Shown in pieces: positions 54,645 to 64,000 of a stretch of 64,000 nucleotides of DNA; position 1 is the stretch's first letter, and each line of letters opens with the position of its first letter. The DNA comes from Sphingobium sp. BYY-5 (GTDB lineage: Bacteria > Pseudomonadota > Alphaproteobacteria > Sphingomonadales > Sphingomonadaceae). The notes below the pieces were generated by a model. The model had not been told where the DNA came from. It was given only the letters and a program-made list of their open reading frames with translations, and made no database searches. The DNA lies in the NCBI RefSeq assembly GCF_022758885.1, contig NZ_JALEBH010000002.1, positions 744,001 through 808,000 on the forward strand, given 5' to 3'. The translations under genes were made by a program, and so were the position numbers.

Positions 54645-54998
54645 CTAAAGCCCTGCGACACCTTTCCGGCAAGTTACAGCCGGTCGGCCAGATGCCGTCA
54701 GGCAGTTCATGAATGCTGAACAATCGGTCGTGGAAAGGGAATAGATGGCAAAATTCTTGTCGACCGCGAGGGCCTCGATACTGTAATCTTCATGATACGT
54801 CGTCGCCATGAAGCGGCCGAACCGGTGGAGATAGCCACCCAGATTGGCGTGCAGCAGAGAGGAATAGATATAGACGAAACCGATACAGGCCTGCATCACC
54901 GAAGAGTAGAAGCCGAAGGTCAACAGCGGCGGCGATGTGAGGCTGCGCAGGGCGATGATTCCGAAGAAAGACATCTGCGCTCTCGCCGGCCAGTCCAT
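54645..54998 (-). pseudogene. Sterol desaturase/fatty-acid hydroxylase relic
   Basis: The minus strand reads LLTFGFYSSVMQACIGFVYIYSSLLHANLGGYLHRFGRFMATTYHED, then IEALAVDKNFAIYSL. That matches the C-terminal half of sterol desaturase-family proteins (IHANLxxxxGPLRxxxxTPxxHHxHH, then xxAxDKNFAxxLPxLD). The diagnostic His cluster is reduced to one His and the N-terminal two thirds is missing. The remaining sequence of 54471-55356 shows no other gene. Confidence 0.5.
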
Positions 54999-55356
54999 TG
55001 ATTTGGCCGAATGATGCTCGGCATGGAAACCCAGCGCAGACTAAGATTTACGGCCGTGACGCGCCAAACGCGTGGCGACCCCAGCCTGTGCTGGGTGACA
55101 ATAGAATGGCAGGCAAACGAGGGCATTCCGCAACCCTCACAACCTATAGAACTTGGTAACGCGAGCTTAGATTTGCGTTTGGCCATGGTGTCCCGAAAGA
55201 CGTCAGCCACTCCGTCCGGTGGGGGAAGGCTGTTGCGATTCCGTCACAAGTCCAACCTCAATTTGTATCCCTGGCGAACTTTTAATGGTTACGGCGCGTC
55301 GTCTTATGTAGAAGGGAGACGCCGGCCCGCGCCGGCGATAAAACAGGGGGAGAGAG

Positions 55357-57831
55357 ATGATGCCTACATTGCGCAAGCGTGTAACCTTTTCCGCATCCGT
55401 CATTGCTCTTGCGGTTACGCAGCAGGTCTTCGCACAAGATAATAATGCAGCGACCAATAATAACGGGTTCGACGAAATCATCGTGACGGCGCAGAAGCGG
55501 GCGCAATCGCTTCAGGATGTCAGCGTGGCGGTTTCCGCCATCGGTGGTGAAGCCCTGGCCAATGCCGGGATCAACAATCTACAGGATATGCAGCAACTGG
55601 TGCCGGCGGTTACGTTCGGCAATGATTTCAACCAGGCCAAGATCTTCATTCGCGGCGTGGGTGCCAATACATCAACCACCGGCAGCAGTACCGGCGTGGC
55701 GCTGCATGTTGATGGCGCCTATGTCGCGCGGGCCGAAGCGCAACTGACGTCGCTGTTCGATGTCGAGCGCGTGGAAGTGCTGCGCGGGCCGCAAGGCAGT
55801 CTTTACGGCCGCAACGCCGTTGGCGGCTCTATCAACATCATCACCGCCAAGCCGACCGATGCTCTTACTGGTTATGTGCGCGCGAGTTACGGCAATTATG
55901 AAGCGCTGACCACCGAAGCCGCCATATCCGGCCCGATCGCTGACTGGCTGCGCCTGCGCGTCGCGGCCAAGAGCGAACTGCGCGATGGCTATGGCCGCGA
56001 CCCCTTCAACGGCTGGGACGTTGACGACCTCAACCGCAAGATGGTGCGCGGGCAGGCGCATATCCTGTTTTCGGAGAAAGCGGACCTGTTGTTGTCGGCT
56101 GAATATTTCCGCCAGCGCGACAATAGCGGCGCGGTGCATTATTATGGAGACGCCTTTCCCGGCGTCGCCCGCCTGGCCCCGCTCGGCCCAGCCGGGATCG
56201 CCACCAACCCGCGCGATCTGGGCAGCGACGAGCCGCCATCGGTCAACACCAAGAGCCAGTCCTACACTGCGACTTTCAACTGGGAATTGAACGATGCCTT
56301 TTCCATCACCAACATCGCCAATTATCGCGATTTCAAGACGCAGCTAATTCAGGATCTGGATATTTCGGCGGTGGTGAACCAGTTGCCGACGGCTACCACC
56401 GTTCAGACGCGCACCATCAATGCCAAACAATGGAGCAATGAATTCCAGGTCAAATATGACAGCGACATCGTCAACGGCGTCGTCGGCCTTTATTATTTCG
56501 GCGAGCATCAGCGCCCGCGCGATCAGGTCGGACTGACATCCTCATACGGCATGGCGAGCAATATCGGCTTCCTTGCCACGCGGCCCACCATCATCGACGG
56601 CACGCCCGCAGCACCGGGATCGATCGACCTGGCCTATGCCGATTATCTGTGCGGCTTTGCCGATGGCGTTGCGCCCAATCGCGTCTGCCTGCGTTCGCGG
56701 TTGAATACGGAAGCATGGGCCGCCTTCGGCCAGCTCAATTTCGATCTGGAAAAGGCGATCGGCCTCAATAACCTGACCCTGAAACTGGGCGGCCGCTTCA
56801 GCCATGAGAAAGTGTCGACGGCCAATATGTCGGTCGTCATGACCGCCAACGCCAATCCGGCCACGGGGTCCGTCCTGGCCTATACCGATGCGCCCTATAC
56901 GCAAGGCGGGACCTATCGGGAAAAGACGTTCAAGGATTTCACACCCGAAATCGGCCTGAACTGGCAGCCTAATGGCAACACCCTGCTTTATTACACCTAT
57001 TCCGAAGGGTTCAAGGCGGGGTCAGGCGAAAATGCGGCGGGCAGTTCGACCATCGTGAAGCCGGAAAAGATGAAAAACCACGAAGTCGGCGCGAAGCTGG
57101 AATTGTTCGACCGCGTGCTGACCTTCAACGTTGCGGGCTATTGGTACAAGCTCAAGGATTTGCAGATCAACAAGACGATCGGCGGCGGTCCCACCGGTTA
57201 CACGACGATCTTCGAAAATGCAGCGCGAACGGAGGCCAAGGGCGTCGAGATCGAATGGATGCTGCGGCCGATGCGCCGCGTTCGCCTCTCGGGCGGCGTC
57301 TCCTATACCGACAGCAAATATAAGGATTTCCTGACGCTCGATCCGTTGGATCCGCGCAACGTCGCACAGCCTGGGCAGCCGGCCTACAACCCGGTCACCA
57401 ATCCCGACCCGACGGCCTATGGCGCACCCTGTCTGGACGGCAGCGCGAACGTCGGCGGTTGCCAGATCCAATTGGCCGGGAACCGGACCCGCAACTCGCC
57501 CAAATGGTCGTACAACCTCCATGGCGAAATAGATGTGATGGACGATAGCGGTTCGGGCACGCTGACCCTGACCGGCGATATGTCGGGCAAGAGCACCGTC
57601 TATTTCACCGAATTCAACCGTCTAAGCGAAGGCGCAAAAGCCTTTACCCTGTTCGATGCGGCGCTGCGATGGACCTCCGCTAAAGAGAATGTCACCGCTT
57701 CGTTGTGGATCAAGAATATAGCCGATACGCTGCGCGCCAGTTCAACTTTTGCCATTTCAACGGGCCGCGTCATCGGCGCGACCTGGCTGCCGCCGCGTAC
57801 ATATGGCGTGTCGCTGGGCTATCGCTACTAG
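55357..57831 (+). CDS. TonB-dependent receptor
   Basis: 824 aa with a GGGGGAGAG site before the ATG. Signal peptide about 1-24 (VIALAVTQQVFAQ). TonB box DEIIVTAQKRAQSLQDVSVAVSAIGGEAL, plug motif VERVEVLRGPQGSLYGRNAVGGSINIITAKP, and C-terminal RTYGVSLGYRY ending in Tyr. This is the FyuA/IroE-like sphingomonad group often linked to small aromatic or plant compounds rather than to polysaccharides. No operon partner or regulator is adjacent, so the ligand cannot be guessed. Confidence 0.92.
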   Translation: MMPTLRKRVTFSASVIALAVTQQVFAQDNNAATNNNGFDEIIVTAQKRAQSLQDVSVAVSAIGGEALANAGINNLQDMQQLVPAVTFGNDFNQAKIFIRGVGANTSTTGSSTGVALHVDGAYVARAEAQLTSLFDVERVEVLRGPQGSLYGRNAVGGSINIITAKPTDALTGYVRASYGNYEALTTEAAISGPIADWLRLRVAAKSELRDGYGRDPFNGWDVDDLNRKMVRGQAHILFSEKADLLLSAEYFRQRDNSGAVHYYGDAFPGVARLAPLGPAGIATNPRDLGSDEPPSVNTKSQSYTATFNWELNDAFSITNIANYRDFKTQLIQDLDISAVVNQLPTATTVQTRTINAKQWSNEFQVKYDSDIVNGVVGLYYFGEHQRPRDQVGLTSSYGMASNIGFLATRPTIIDGTPAAPGSIDLAYADYLCGFADGVAPNRVCLRSRLNTEAWAAFGQLNFDLEKAIGLNNLTLKLGGRFSHEKVSTANMSVVMTANANPATGSVLAYTDAPYTQGGTYREKTFKDFTPEIGLNWQPNGNTLLYYTYSEGFKAGSGENAAGSSTIVKPEKMKNHEVGAKLELFDRVLTFNVAGYWYKLKDLQINKTIGGGPTGYTTIFENAARTEAKGVEIEWMLRPMRRVRLSGGVSYTDSKYKDFLTLDPLDPRNVAQPGQPAYNPVTNPDPTAYGAPCLDGSANVGGCQIQLAGNRTRNSPKWSYNLHGEIDVMDDSGSGTLTLTGDMSGKSTVYFTEFNRLSEGAKAFTLFDAALRWTSAKENVTASLWIKNIADTLRASSTFAISTGRVIGATWLPPRTYGVSLGYRY

Positions 57832-58527
57832 GTAGAACGGAACGGATCTCGGCCCGATACTTGCCGAATGTTTTTTGGCAGGAGGCGGCCGGGATTTCGG
57901 TTTGGCAGGCGTTTTGTAAAGGAAAGGACACGCTGCTGGATGCTGGGGTGGTGAGGCAACATCCACCCCAGTGGATCTCATGGTCCACCCGAAGGCGCCT
58001 CTGGCGGAGGCAACCGGTCGGACGTAGCTGAGAGGAAGTAATGTGCCTACGGGACTTATAAATTTACCTTATTTCATTGATTTTATTTGAACAATTTGCT
58101 CACTTCCTACATGTACAGCTCAAGGAGATCCCGCGGGGAAAGTTTTCACTGCAATTCAGTACAAGTTCGAGTCTGGCAGACCATTTGGACGATGATTTTC
58201 GACCTGAAATGGCTATAGCGCCCAGAACATGTCTCGGCTTGGGTCGATCCATCATTGCCGCTGAGAGGCGACATTCTATTGCCAAGAGCAGACAGTTCAC
58301 TCTCTCCTCAGAGCGTACATTCGACCCAATGTGTGGCCCAGAAAGTCGAACATCTCGTCCGGTACCTTGCAGAGATAAATCCTCCCCTCGCTCACGGTCA
58401 GCTCCTCCATGATCCTGCACATATGATCGGGCACCGCTTCAGCCGCCTCTGCCTCTGCTGTCGTACAACTGAAGCAATAGATGCCTAGTAGCCTGCGCCG
58501 CGACAGCAACGCAGCGGGGGACGGCGA
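57832..58527. other. 696-bp gap without a recognised gene
   Basis: I see no ORF with family support, no clear hairpin terminator and no RNA gene between the TBDT and the sigma-factor gene. A promoter for the sigma/FecR unit must lie in its 3' part. Confidence 0.4.
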
Positions 58528-59016
58528 GTGGCGAACTGGATGCCGGATGGATCTATGTGGAAGCGGCTGCGGCGGCAGGTTGGCAGGACTGTCGCTGCCC
58601 AGGATGTGGATGATCACCTCCAGTCGGCCTTCCTGAAATTTCAAAGCTATCAGGCCCGAAAGACGGTGCATAATCCGGAGGCATTCCTCGTGCGGGCGGC
58701 CGCCAACGATGCCATGGACGCCTATCGTTATAATCGCCGACGACCGACCGACAGCCATTATGAAGAGGTGGTGGCGATGCTGGCGGATACCACCCCGCTT
58801 GCTGACGAGGACCTGGTTATACGGCAGCGACTGGATCGTGTCCGTGAGGGAGTGGCCAAGTTGACGCCGCGTACTCGCGAGGTCTTTTTGTTGCACCGTC
58901 TTGAAGGTTTGAAATATCACGAGATTGCAAAGCGTCTTGCAATCAGCGAAAGCGCCGTCGAAAAACATGTTGCAAAGGCGGCCTTGTTCCTCGCCCAATG
59001 GGCGAAAGGCTGGTGA
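58528..59016 (+). CDS. ECF RNA polymerase sigma factor, FecI type
   Basis: 162 aa from a GTG with GGGGGAC about 7 bases upstream. Sigma-2 region: RTVAAQDVDDHLQSAFLKFQSYQARKTVHNPEAFLVRAAANDAMDAYR. Sigma-4 HTH: LTPRTREVFLLHRLEGLKYHEIAKRLAISESAVEKHVAKA, the FecI pattern. The FecR gene starts 8 bp after its stop. The set forms a cell-surface signalling unit with the STN-type TBDT downstream. Confidence 0.92.
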   Translation: MANWMPDGSMWKRLRRQVGRTVAAQDVDDHLQSAFLKFQSYQARKTVHNPEAFLVRAAANDAMDAYRYNRRRPTDSHYEEVVAMLADTTPLADEDLVIRQRLDRVREGVAKLTPRTREVFLLHRLEGLKYHEIAKRLAISESAVEKHVAKAALFLAQWAKGW

Positions 59017-59023
59017 GGATGTA

Positions 59024-59944
59024 ATGAAGGCTTCTCCATCGCAGCAAAAAGCCGAGGCGGAGGCAGCCGCGTGGCTGGCCCGATTGCATGGCAAACACGG
59101 AGCAGCCGATCTTGAAGCTTTCCAGTCATGGCGGGCCGATCCCGAACATGCAGCCGCCTTCGACCAGCTGACTGAGGTCTGGGACATGGCCGGCGGCTTG
59201 CGTCATGTGGATCTGGAGGTGGCCACCGCGGCCGAGAAGCAGATCAACCGCCGCACCGTTCTGCTTGGCGCGCTGGGCGGGTGCGTAGCGCTGGGCGGTT
59301 TTGCCGCGTGGCAATCGGCGCAGGCGACCGTCTATCGCACCGCGATTGGCGAGCAGCGCCGGATTCGACTACCGGATGGAAGCCGTCTGATCCTCGACAC
59401 CGACAGCGAGGTACGAGCGCATGTCAGTGAGAGTCAGCGCCACATGGAGCTTCGCCGGGGGCAGGCCTATTTCGCCATCGTGCGGTCGAACCTGCCCTTC
59501 GTGGTGGAAGCGGGAGGACATGATATTTCGGCGAACGTGAGCGCCCTGAATATCCGGTGCGATGCGACCCAGGTTTCAATCACTCTGTTCGATGGCAAGG
59601 CGACCGTGCTGTCGCCGCAGGTCGCTCCCACGCAGCTGGAAGCGGGCGAGCGCCTCATTGCAAACGGGGAGAGGGCGCACCTCGATCGGCCAGACCTTGG
59701 CGATGCCGCCGCCTGGCAATCGGGCCGCGTGATCTTTCATGGTGACACGCTGGCCGCCGCAGTGGCGGAAATGAACCGCTATGGTTCCACGGAAATGCTG
59801 TTGGAGCCGGCCGTTGCGGGGCTTCAGATCAGCGGTTCCTATCGCACCGGCGACAGCCAGGCTTTTGCGCGATCAATCGCGACCCTCCTGCCTGTACGCG
59901 TGACCGCGCGGGCCGATAAACTGCTGCTGGGAACCAAAGGCTAA
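59024..59944 (+). CDS. FecR-family anti-sigma/transmembrane regulator
   Basis: 306 aa from the ATG at 59024. Cytoplasmic N-terminus with the DUF4880-type ASD motif (AAAWLARLHGKHGAADLEAFQSWRADPEHAAAFDQLTEVWD), a transmembrane helix near 77-98 (VLLGALGGCVALGGFAAWQSA), then the periplasmic FecR domain (RTAIGEQRRIRLPDGSRLILDTDSEVRAHV, ELRRGQAYFAI). The C-terminus (LQISGSYRTGDSQAFARSIATLLPVRV) is an STN-like segment. It passes the receptor's signal to the sigma factor next to it. Confidence 0.93.
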   Translation: MKASPSQQKAEAEAAAWLARLHGKHGAADLEAFQSWRADPEHAAAFDQLTEVWDMAGGLRHVDLEVATAAEKQINRRTVLLGALGGCVALGGFAAWQSAQATVYRTAIGEQRRIRLPDGSRLILDTDSEVRAHVSESQRHMELRRGQAYFAIVRSNLPFVVEAGGHDISANVSALNIRCDATQVSITLFDGKATVLSPQVAPTQLEAGERLIANGERAHLDRPDLGDAAAWQSGRVIFHGDTLAAAVAEMNRYGSTEMLLEPAVAGLQISGSYRTGDSQAFARSIATLLPVRVTARADKLLLGTKG

Positions 59945-60031
59945 AAATTGAAAAAAGGGGTGGGGAAGAATCCACTCCAGGCGTCGGCATGATGGGGCGG
60001 TGATTGCGCCTGCAGTGTCGAGGTCTGTTTC

Positions 60032-62575
60032 ATGTCTTCCAATTTGTTCGCAAAAATGCAGCGCACAGTGCTTTACAGCGGTATCTGCCTTGCGGCCTGT
60101 GCCGCCAGCAGCATGGCAAATGCTCGTACCGCCGCCGCCGCCATTCACCTTCCGGCTCAGTCGCTTGCCACCTCGCTGGAAGCGATTTCCAGCCAGATGG
60201 ATATCAATATCCTCTTCACTCCCGATGTCGTGGCCGGTCGTCATGCTCCGGCGGTCGACGGCAGCATGACGGTGCAGGAGGCCGTGCGGCGCCTGCTCGT
60301 TGGCACCGGGCTGACCGCGATCCCGGATGCGGACGGTGGCTTCGTCATCCGCAAGGAGGAGGGGCGATCTTCCGACGTTTGGCAAGGGGCTGGCGGAGAC
60401 ATTATCGTGACCGCCCAGAAAGTCCAGCAGCGCGCCATGGATGTGCCAATCACGATCAGCGTCATGACGAAGGAGCGTATGGAACAGGTCGGCGTGTCCG
60501 ACCTCGATGAGCTGTCCAACTATATTCCCGGACTTAACATTCAGGAGCAGAGCGCCAATAATCCGGGCATCGTGATCCGAGGCATCACGTCCGACAGCGG
60601 CTCCTCTCAGCAGGCCGCGCGTGTGACGCTTTATTATAATGGCGTCGACATCTCCCGCTCGCGCTCTGCCTATCAGGGCATTTACGACATGGAGCGGATC
60701 GAGGTGGTGAAGGGACCGCAGGCGACCCTGTTCGGCACCGCCTCCACTATCGGCGCGATCAGCATGATCTCCGCCAAGCCCAAGCCCGGTCTCTCCGGCG
60801 AAATGGGCGCTGGATATGGCAATTATGGCGCCTACAAACTGGGCGGATTCCTGAATGCCGGTTCGGATATATTGGCGGCGCGCGTCGCCTTTTCATGGGA
60901 AAAACGCGACGGTTACGTCCATAATCTCGACCCGGCGCAAGGGGATCTGTACGCGAAGAACCAATTGGGCGTTCGTGCCTCATTGCACTTCACGCCCAGC
61001 ACGGACTTCACGGCCGATCTGGTCCTGACTTATGACCGTCAGCGCAACAGTGGCACGCCCTTCACCAACCTCCGCCTGCCGCCCGCGTCGATCCCCGGCA
61101 ATCCCTACGGTAATGTGTGGCTGGGCGGTTCCCCCCTCGCCAGCCAGCGTCTGGAAGGCGACAAACTGGGCCTGACCCGCAATATCTATGACGTGAATTT
61201 CACCGCCAACTGGAAGTTCGCGGATGACTGGAACTTTACTACGGTCAACGGCTTCCGCCAGTTCGATTCCAACGAACTGTTTGATGCGGACGGATCGCGC
61301 GCCTGGTATCTGGAATTTGGCGAGAATGCCCGTGGCTGGCAGTTTAGCCATGAGGGTCGCTTCGCTTATCGCACCGACACGATCCGCGCGTCCTTCGGCT
61401 GGAATTATTTCTATGAGAAGAGCAACCAATATGTGCCCTTTTCCTCGGAAGAAGGCACGTTCATTCAGTGCTCGACGGGCCGTATCGCCGGTCTGGGCTG
61501 CATTAACAGCAATAATGTGGTGACGGCATCGCAGGCGACCAGCATCCTGACCGGCGGCCTCGCGACCAGCATCCCCTATTTCAGCTGGTTCAACAATCGC
61601 GGCATCAATCAGAGCTGGTCGGTCTTCGGCGAAACGACGTGGTTGCCAACCCCGGCCCTTGAACTGACGGCGGGTGTGCGTTTGCTAATCGAGAAGCGAC
61701 GTTCCGGCTTTGGCGCCTATGCACCCAACAGCGTCTTGACCGGACGTCCGCTGATCCCCAGTCAAGTCAACACAAACGGTAATTATTTCTGGGCGGAAGA
61801 TAGCTATCAGGCCACGCTTCCTCGCTTCAATGCGCTGTATCGCATCGATCCCAATATCAATCTCTATGCCACCATCTCCAAGGGTCGCCGTTCGCCCACG
61901 GTGAACGTCGATGCCGCCAGTGCGACGACCGCTCGCATCAATCCGATCGCGGCCGAGAATGTCTGGAACTATGAAGGCGGCATCAAGGGACGCGCGGGCA
62001 TCATCTCCGGCTCGTTGGGCGTCTATTATCAGAAATATGATAATTTCCAGGTGAGCGTGCAGGACGGAACCGTCACCCGGACGGTCAGCGCCGGCACCGC
62101 CAGCAATCTGGGCGTCGAGGCCGAAGTACAGGTCACGCCGACCAGTTGGTTCAACCTGTTCGGCAATGTCGGCTATATCGACGGCGGCGTCGACAAAAAG
62201 GCCGCCAATGGCCGTTTTGCGGGCATGAAATTTCGTCTCCAGCCCGAATGGCAGGCAGCGGCAGGCTTTACCCTGAACGTGCCGGTGACGGAAGGCGTCA
62301 AGGCGTTCCTGACGCCCAGCGTGACCTATCGCAGCAAGATCTACTTCGAGATCCCGAATACCGAACTCATCAGCCAGGACAAGGTGACGCTGGTCAATGT
62401 GCGCGGCGGTGTCTCGCTGGCCGATGGACGTTACGAGGTCGCGGCCTACGCCCGCAACCTGTTCAACAAGCGCTATCTGCTCGACGCGGGCAATACGGGG
62501 GGCGCTTTCGGTTATCCGACCTTCATCCCTGCCGAGCCGCGCTTCTACGGCGTCCAGCTCACCGGCCGCTTCTAA
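60032..62575 (+). CDS. FecA-like TonB-dependent receptor with STN signalling domain
   Basis: 847 aa. Signal peptide about 1-32. STN domain at about 36-108 (IHLPAQSLATSLEAISSQMDINILFTPDVV to VQEAVRRLLVGTGLTAI). TonB box and plug follow (DIIVTAQKVQQRAMDVPITISVMTKERMEQ, MERIEVVKGPQATLFGTASTIGAISMISAKP), then a barrel ending VQLTGRF. The STN domain contacts FecR, so ligand binding should switch on the ECF sigma factor. The PhoD-like phosphatase gene begins 20 bp downstream, suggesting the ligand is an organophosphate or its product. Confidence 0.93.
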   Translation: MSSNLFAKMQRTVLYSGICLAACAASSMANARTAAAAIHLPAQSLATSLEAISSQMDINILFTPDVVAGRHAPAVDGSMTVQEAVRRLLVGTGLTAIPDADGGFVIRKEEGRSSDVWQGAGGDIIVTAQKVQQRAMDVPITISVMTKERMEQVGVSDLDELSNYIPGLNIQEQSANNPGIVIRGITSDSGSSQQAARVTLYYNGVDISRSRSAYQGIYDMERIEVVKGPQATLFGTASTIGAISMISAKPKPGLSGEMGAGYGNYGAYKLGGFLNAGSDILAARVAFSWEKRDGYVHNLDPAQGDLYAKNQLGVRASLHFTPSTDFTADLVLTYDRQRNSGTPFTNLRLPPASIPGNPYGNVWLGGSPLASQRLEGDKLGLTRNIYDVNFTANWKFADDWNFTTVNGFRQFDSNELFDADGSRAWYLEFGENARGWQFSHEGRFAYRTDTIRASFGWNYFYEKSNQYVPFSSEEGTFIQCSTGRIAGLGCINSNNVVTASQATSILTGGLATSIPYFSWFNNRGINQSWSVFGETTWLPTPALELTAGVRLLIEKRRSGFGAYAPNSVLTGRPLIPSQVNTNGNYFWAEDSYQATLPRFNALYRIDPNINLYATISKGRRSPTVNVDAASATTARINPIAAENVWNYEGGIKGRAGIISGSLGVYYQKYDNFQVSVQDGTVTRTVSAGTASNLGVEAEVQVTPTSWFNLFGNVGYIDGGVDKKAANGRFAGMKFRLQPEWQAAAGFTLNVPVTEGVKAFLTPSVTYRSKIYFEIPNTELISQDKVTLVNVRGGVSLADGRYEVAAYARNLFNKRYLLDAGNTGGAFGYPTFIPAEPRFYGVQLTGRF

Positions 62576-62595
62576 TCAGGCGAGGAACGCAAGAC

Positions 62596-64000
62596 ATGAC
62601 CATCATTATGGACCGGCGCCTGCTGCTGAAAGCAGGTGCCTTCGGGCTGGCCGCGCTGGCGACGCCCGGCGTGGCGCAACTTCTGACGGCGCGGGGCTTT
62701 ACCCATGGCGTCGCCAGCGGGGAGCCTTCCGCGAACTCGGTGCTGTTGTGGACGCGCTATGTCGGCAATGGCGATGTGCGCCTCACCTGCGAAGTTGCGG
62801 CGGATGAAAGCTTTACCCGGATCCTCGGCGGCGGAACCGTTGCCGCCGCCGCTGAACATGACCATTGTGCCAAGCTCGTCGTGAACGGGCTGACGCCGGA
62901 CCGCTGGCTCTTCTACCGCTTCGTCGCGCCCGACGGCACGAAGAGCGCCATCGGCCGCACGCGCACTTTGCCCGATGGCGACACCGCCCGGTTCGGTATC
63001 GGCTTGTTCTCCTGCTCCAACATGCCCTTTGGCTGGTTCAACGCCTATGCCCATGCGGCGGCGCGCGACGATCTGGACCTCATGGTCCATGTCGGCGACT
63101 ATCTCTATGAATATGGTCCCGGCAAATATCCGAAGATCGAAGTGCCCGGCCGTACCGTCCAGCCGGATCATGAAATGGTGACGCTGGCCGACTATCGCCT
63201 GCGTTACGCCTCCTACCGCTTCGACCCCGACCTCCTTCGCCTGCACCAGCGCTTTCCGATGCTGGCGCAGTGGGACGATCATGAATTCGCCAACGATAGC
63301 TGGCAAGGCGGCGCGGAAAATCATCAGCCGGAAACGGAGGGGGATTGGTCCGTGCGCAAGGCGGTGGCGGAGCGCGTCTATCGCGAATGGATGCCGGTGT
63401 CGGACAAGCGCTATGACAGCTACCAGATCGGTTCGCTGGCAACGCTGTTTCGCCCTGAAACGCGTATCACGGCTCGTTCCAAGCAGCTGGGGCTGGGAGA
63501 GGCGCTGGCAGGGAGAAGCGATATTGCCAAAGCCTTTGCCGATTTCCGGGATGGCCCCTGGAGTGCCGCCGATCGCACGCTGATGGGCGCGGAACAGGAA
63601 GCGTGGCTGTACCGGGGCTTTGAACGGTCGGTAAAGGCAGGCACGCGCTGGCAGGTTCTGGCGCAACAGATTGTCATGGGCAGCATTCGGGCGCCGGAAG
63701 CTGTTGCAGGCTGGACGTCCACCGGCTCCCCCCCGGAAGTCCGCAAGGCCATGATGGGTATTGTCGCGGCCTCGAAAGCCGGTCTGCCCTTCAACATGGA
63801 CGCATGGGACGGCTATCCGGCGGCGCGCGAACGCCTGCTCCGCGCGGCGCGGGAGGCGGACAGCAACCTCATCGTTCTGTCCGGCGACAGCCATAATGCC
63901 TGGGCCAATAACCTCTCCACCGGGGGCCACGCGGCGGGTGTCGAATATGCCGGTCATGCCGTCACATCGCCCGGCTTCGAGACCTATCTGCCCAGCGTCG
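62596..64000 (+). CDS. PhoD-type alkaline phosphatase/phosphodiesterase (3' end beyond window)
   Basis: 468 residues visible from the ATG at 62596 (GAGGA about 9 bases upstream). Tat signal DRRLLLKAGAFGLAALATPGVA. N-terminal PhoD domain (FTHGVASGEPSANSVLLWTRY), then the metallophosphatase core: IGLFSCSNMPFGWFNAYAHAAARDDLDLMVHVGDYLYEYG with metal-binding Asp, WDDHEFANDSW, and the downstream VLSGDSHNAWANNL. PhoD enzymes release phosphate from phosphodiesters in the periplasm using Ca and Fe. It is next to the FecIR/STN receptor set, not to a Pho-type regulator. Confidence 0.93.
   Translation, partial: MTIIMDRRLLLKAGAFGLAALATPGVAQLLTARGFTHGVASGEPSANSVLLWTRYVGNGDVRLTCEVAADESFTRILGGGTVAAAAEHDHCAKLVVNGLTPDRWLFYRFVAPDGTKSAIGRTRTLPDGDTARFGIGLFSCSNMPFGWFNAYAHAAARDDLDLMVHVGDYLYEYGPGKYPKIEVPGRTVQPDHEMVTLADYRLRYASYRFDPDLLRLHQRFPMLAQWDDHEFANDSWQGGAENHQPETEGDWSVRKAVAERVYREWMPVSDKRYDSYQIGSLATLFRPETRITARSKQLGLGEALAGRSDIAKAFADFRDGPWSAADRTLMGAEQEAWLYRGFERSVKAGTRWQVLAQQIVMGSIRAPEAVAGWTSTGSPPEVRKAMMGIVAASKAGLPFNMDAWDGYPAARERLLRAAREADSNLIVLSGDSHNAWANNLSTGGHAAGVEYAGHAVTSPGFETYLPSV

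Noticed and set aside
58077..58412. Possible RNA gene or ORF before the ECF sigma gene
   Set aside because: No tRNA-like cloverleaf, no stable hairpin with T-run and no protein motif could be made out.
62572..63957. 461-codon minus-strand ORF opposite phoD
   Set aside because: Antisense shadow of a clear PhoD protein with Tat signal and metal-site motifs.

Overview
This window looks like chromosome or large-replicon DNA from a sphingomonad (Sphingobium/Sphingomonas-type alphaproteobacterium). The evidence is high GC coding sequence, five large TonB-dependent receptors (TBDTs), the sphingomonad-style maltodextrin set (TBDT, LacI regulator, two GH13 enzymes, SLC45-type MFS carrier), a DUF6481 protein, and many decayed insertion sequences. 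I found no rRNA, tRNA, CRISPR array or replication origin. Most genes sit in short accessory modules separated by IS scars, so this reads as a plastic region.

Layout, left to right. 1-3363: an exported dienelactone-hydrolase-like protein (cut by the edge) and an MFS exporter, divergent from a LysR regulator. 3607-6950: an iron-type TBDT behind a perfect 29-bp Fur-box-like palindrome, followed by a PepSY inner-membrane protein. 7251-8825: an orphan 524-aa protein flanked by diverged direct repeats. 9154-14612 (minus): a compact candidate peptide-natural-product (RiPP-like) locus. It holds a 43-aa GG-containing precursor-like peptide with an attenuator on its stop codon, two translationally coupled proteins of which one has a cupin HxH..E motif, and then an ABC exporter trio (ATPase plus two DUF3526-type permeases) with its own palindromic operator. 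It is bordered by nested IS3 remnants. 15215-25469: LysE exporter, a decayed IS701, then a redox/hydrolase cluster with two LysR regulators (alpha/beta hydrolase, PPOX-type flavoprotein, NTF2-like protein, Old Yellow Enzyme, quinone oxidoreductase) and a Gfo/Idh/MocA oxidoreductase.

26313-35825 is the alpha-glucan module: SLC45 carrier, an internally deleted GH97 remnant, cytoplasmic GH13 glucosidase, exported GH13 amylase, LacI regulator and TBDT. The same 13-base operator lies before the LacI/amylase pair and before the TBDT. 36166-37110 holds IS630, serine recombinase and MFS debris. 37115-48854 is a second sugar module: PQQ-type sugar dehydrogenase with fused cytochrome c, FadR/UxuR-type GntR, TBDT, GH39, a hexuronate-type MFS gene broken three ways (including an intact IS3), an enolase-superfamily sugar-acid dehydratase and an HIBADH-like reductase. 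A 10-base repeat occurs three times at its promoters.

48875-55356 is a decay zone: IS110 fragment, class C beta-lactamase-like hydrolase, an antitoxin whose toxin is reduced to a stub, a P2-type portal fragment, DUF6481, a spermidine-synthase-like protein and a sterol-desaturase relic. 55357-64000 has a stand-alone TBDT, then an ECF sigma/FecR/STN-TBDT/PhoD phosphatase module running off the right edge. Coordinates of starts were chosen from Shine-Dalgarno spacing, overlaps and family N-termini. All functional calls are by reading motifs and remembered family features; no database search was run.
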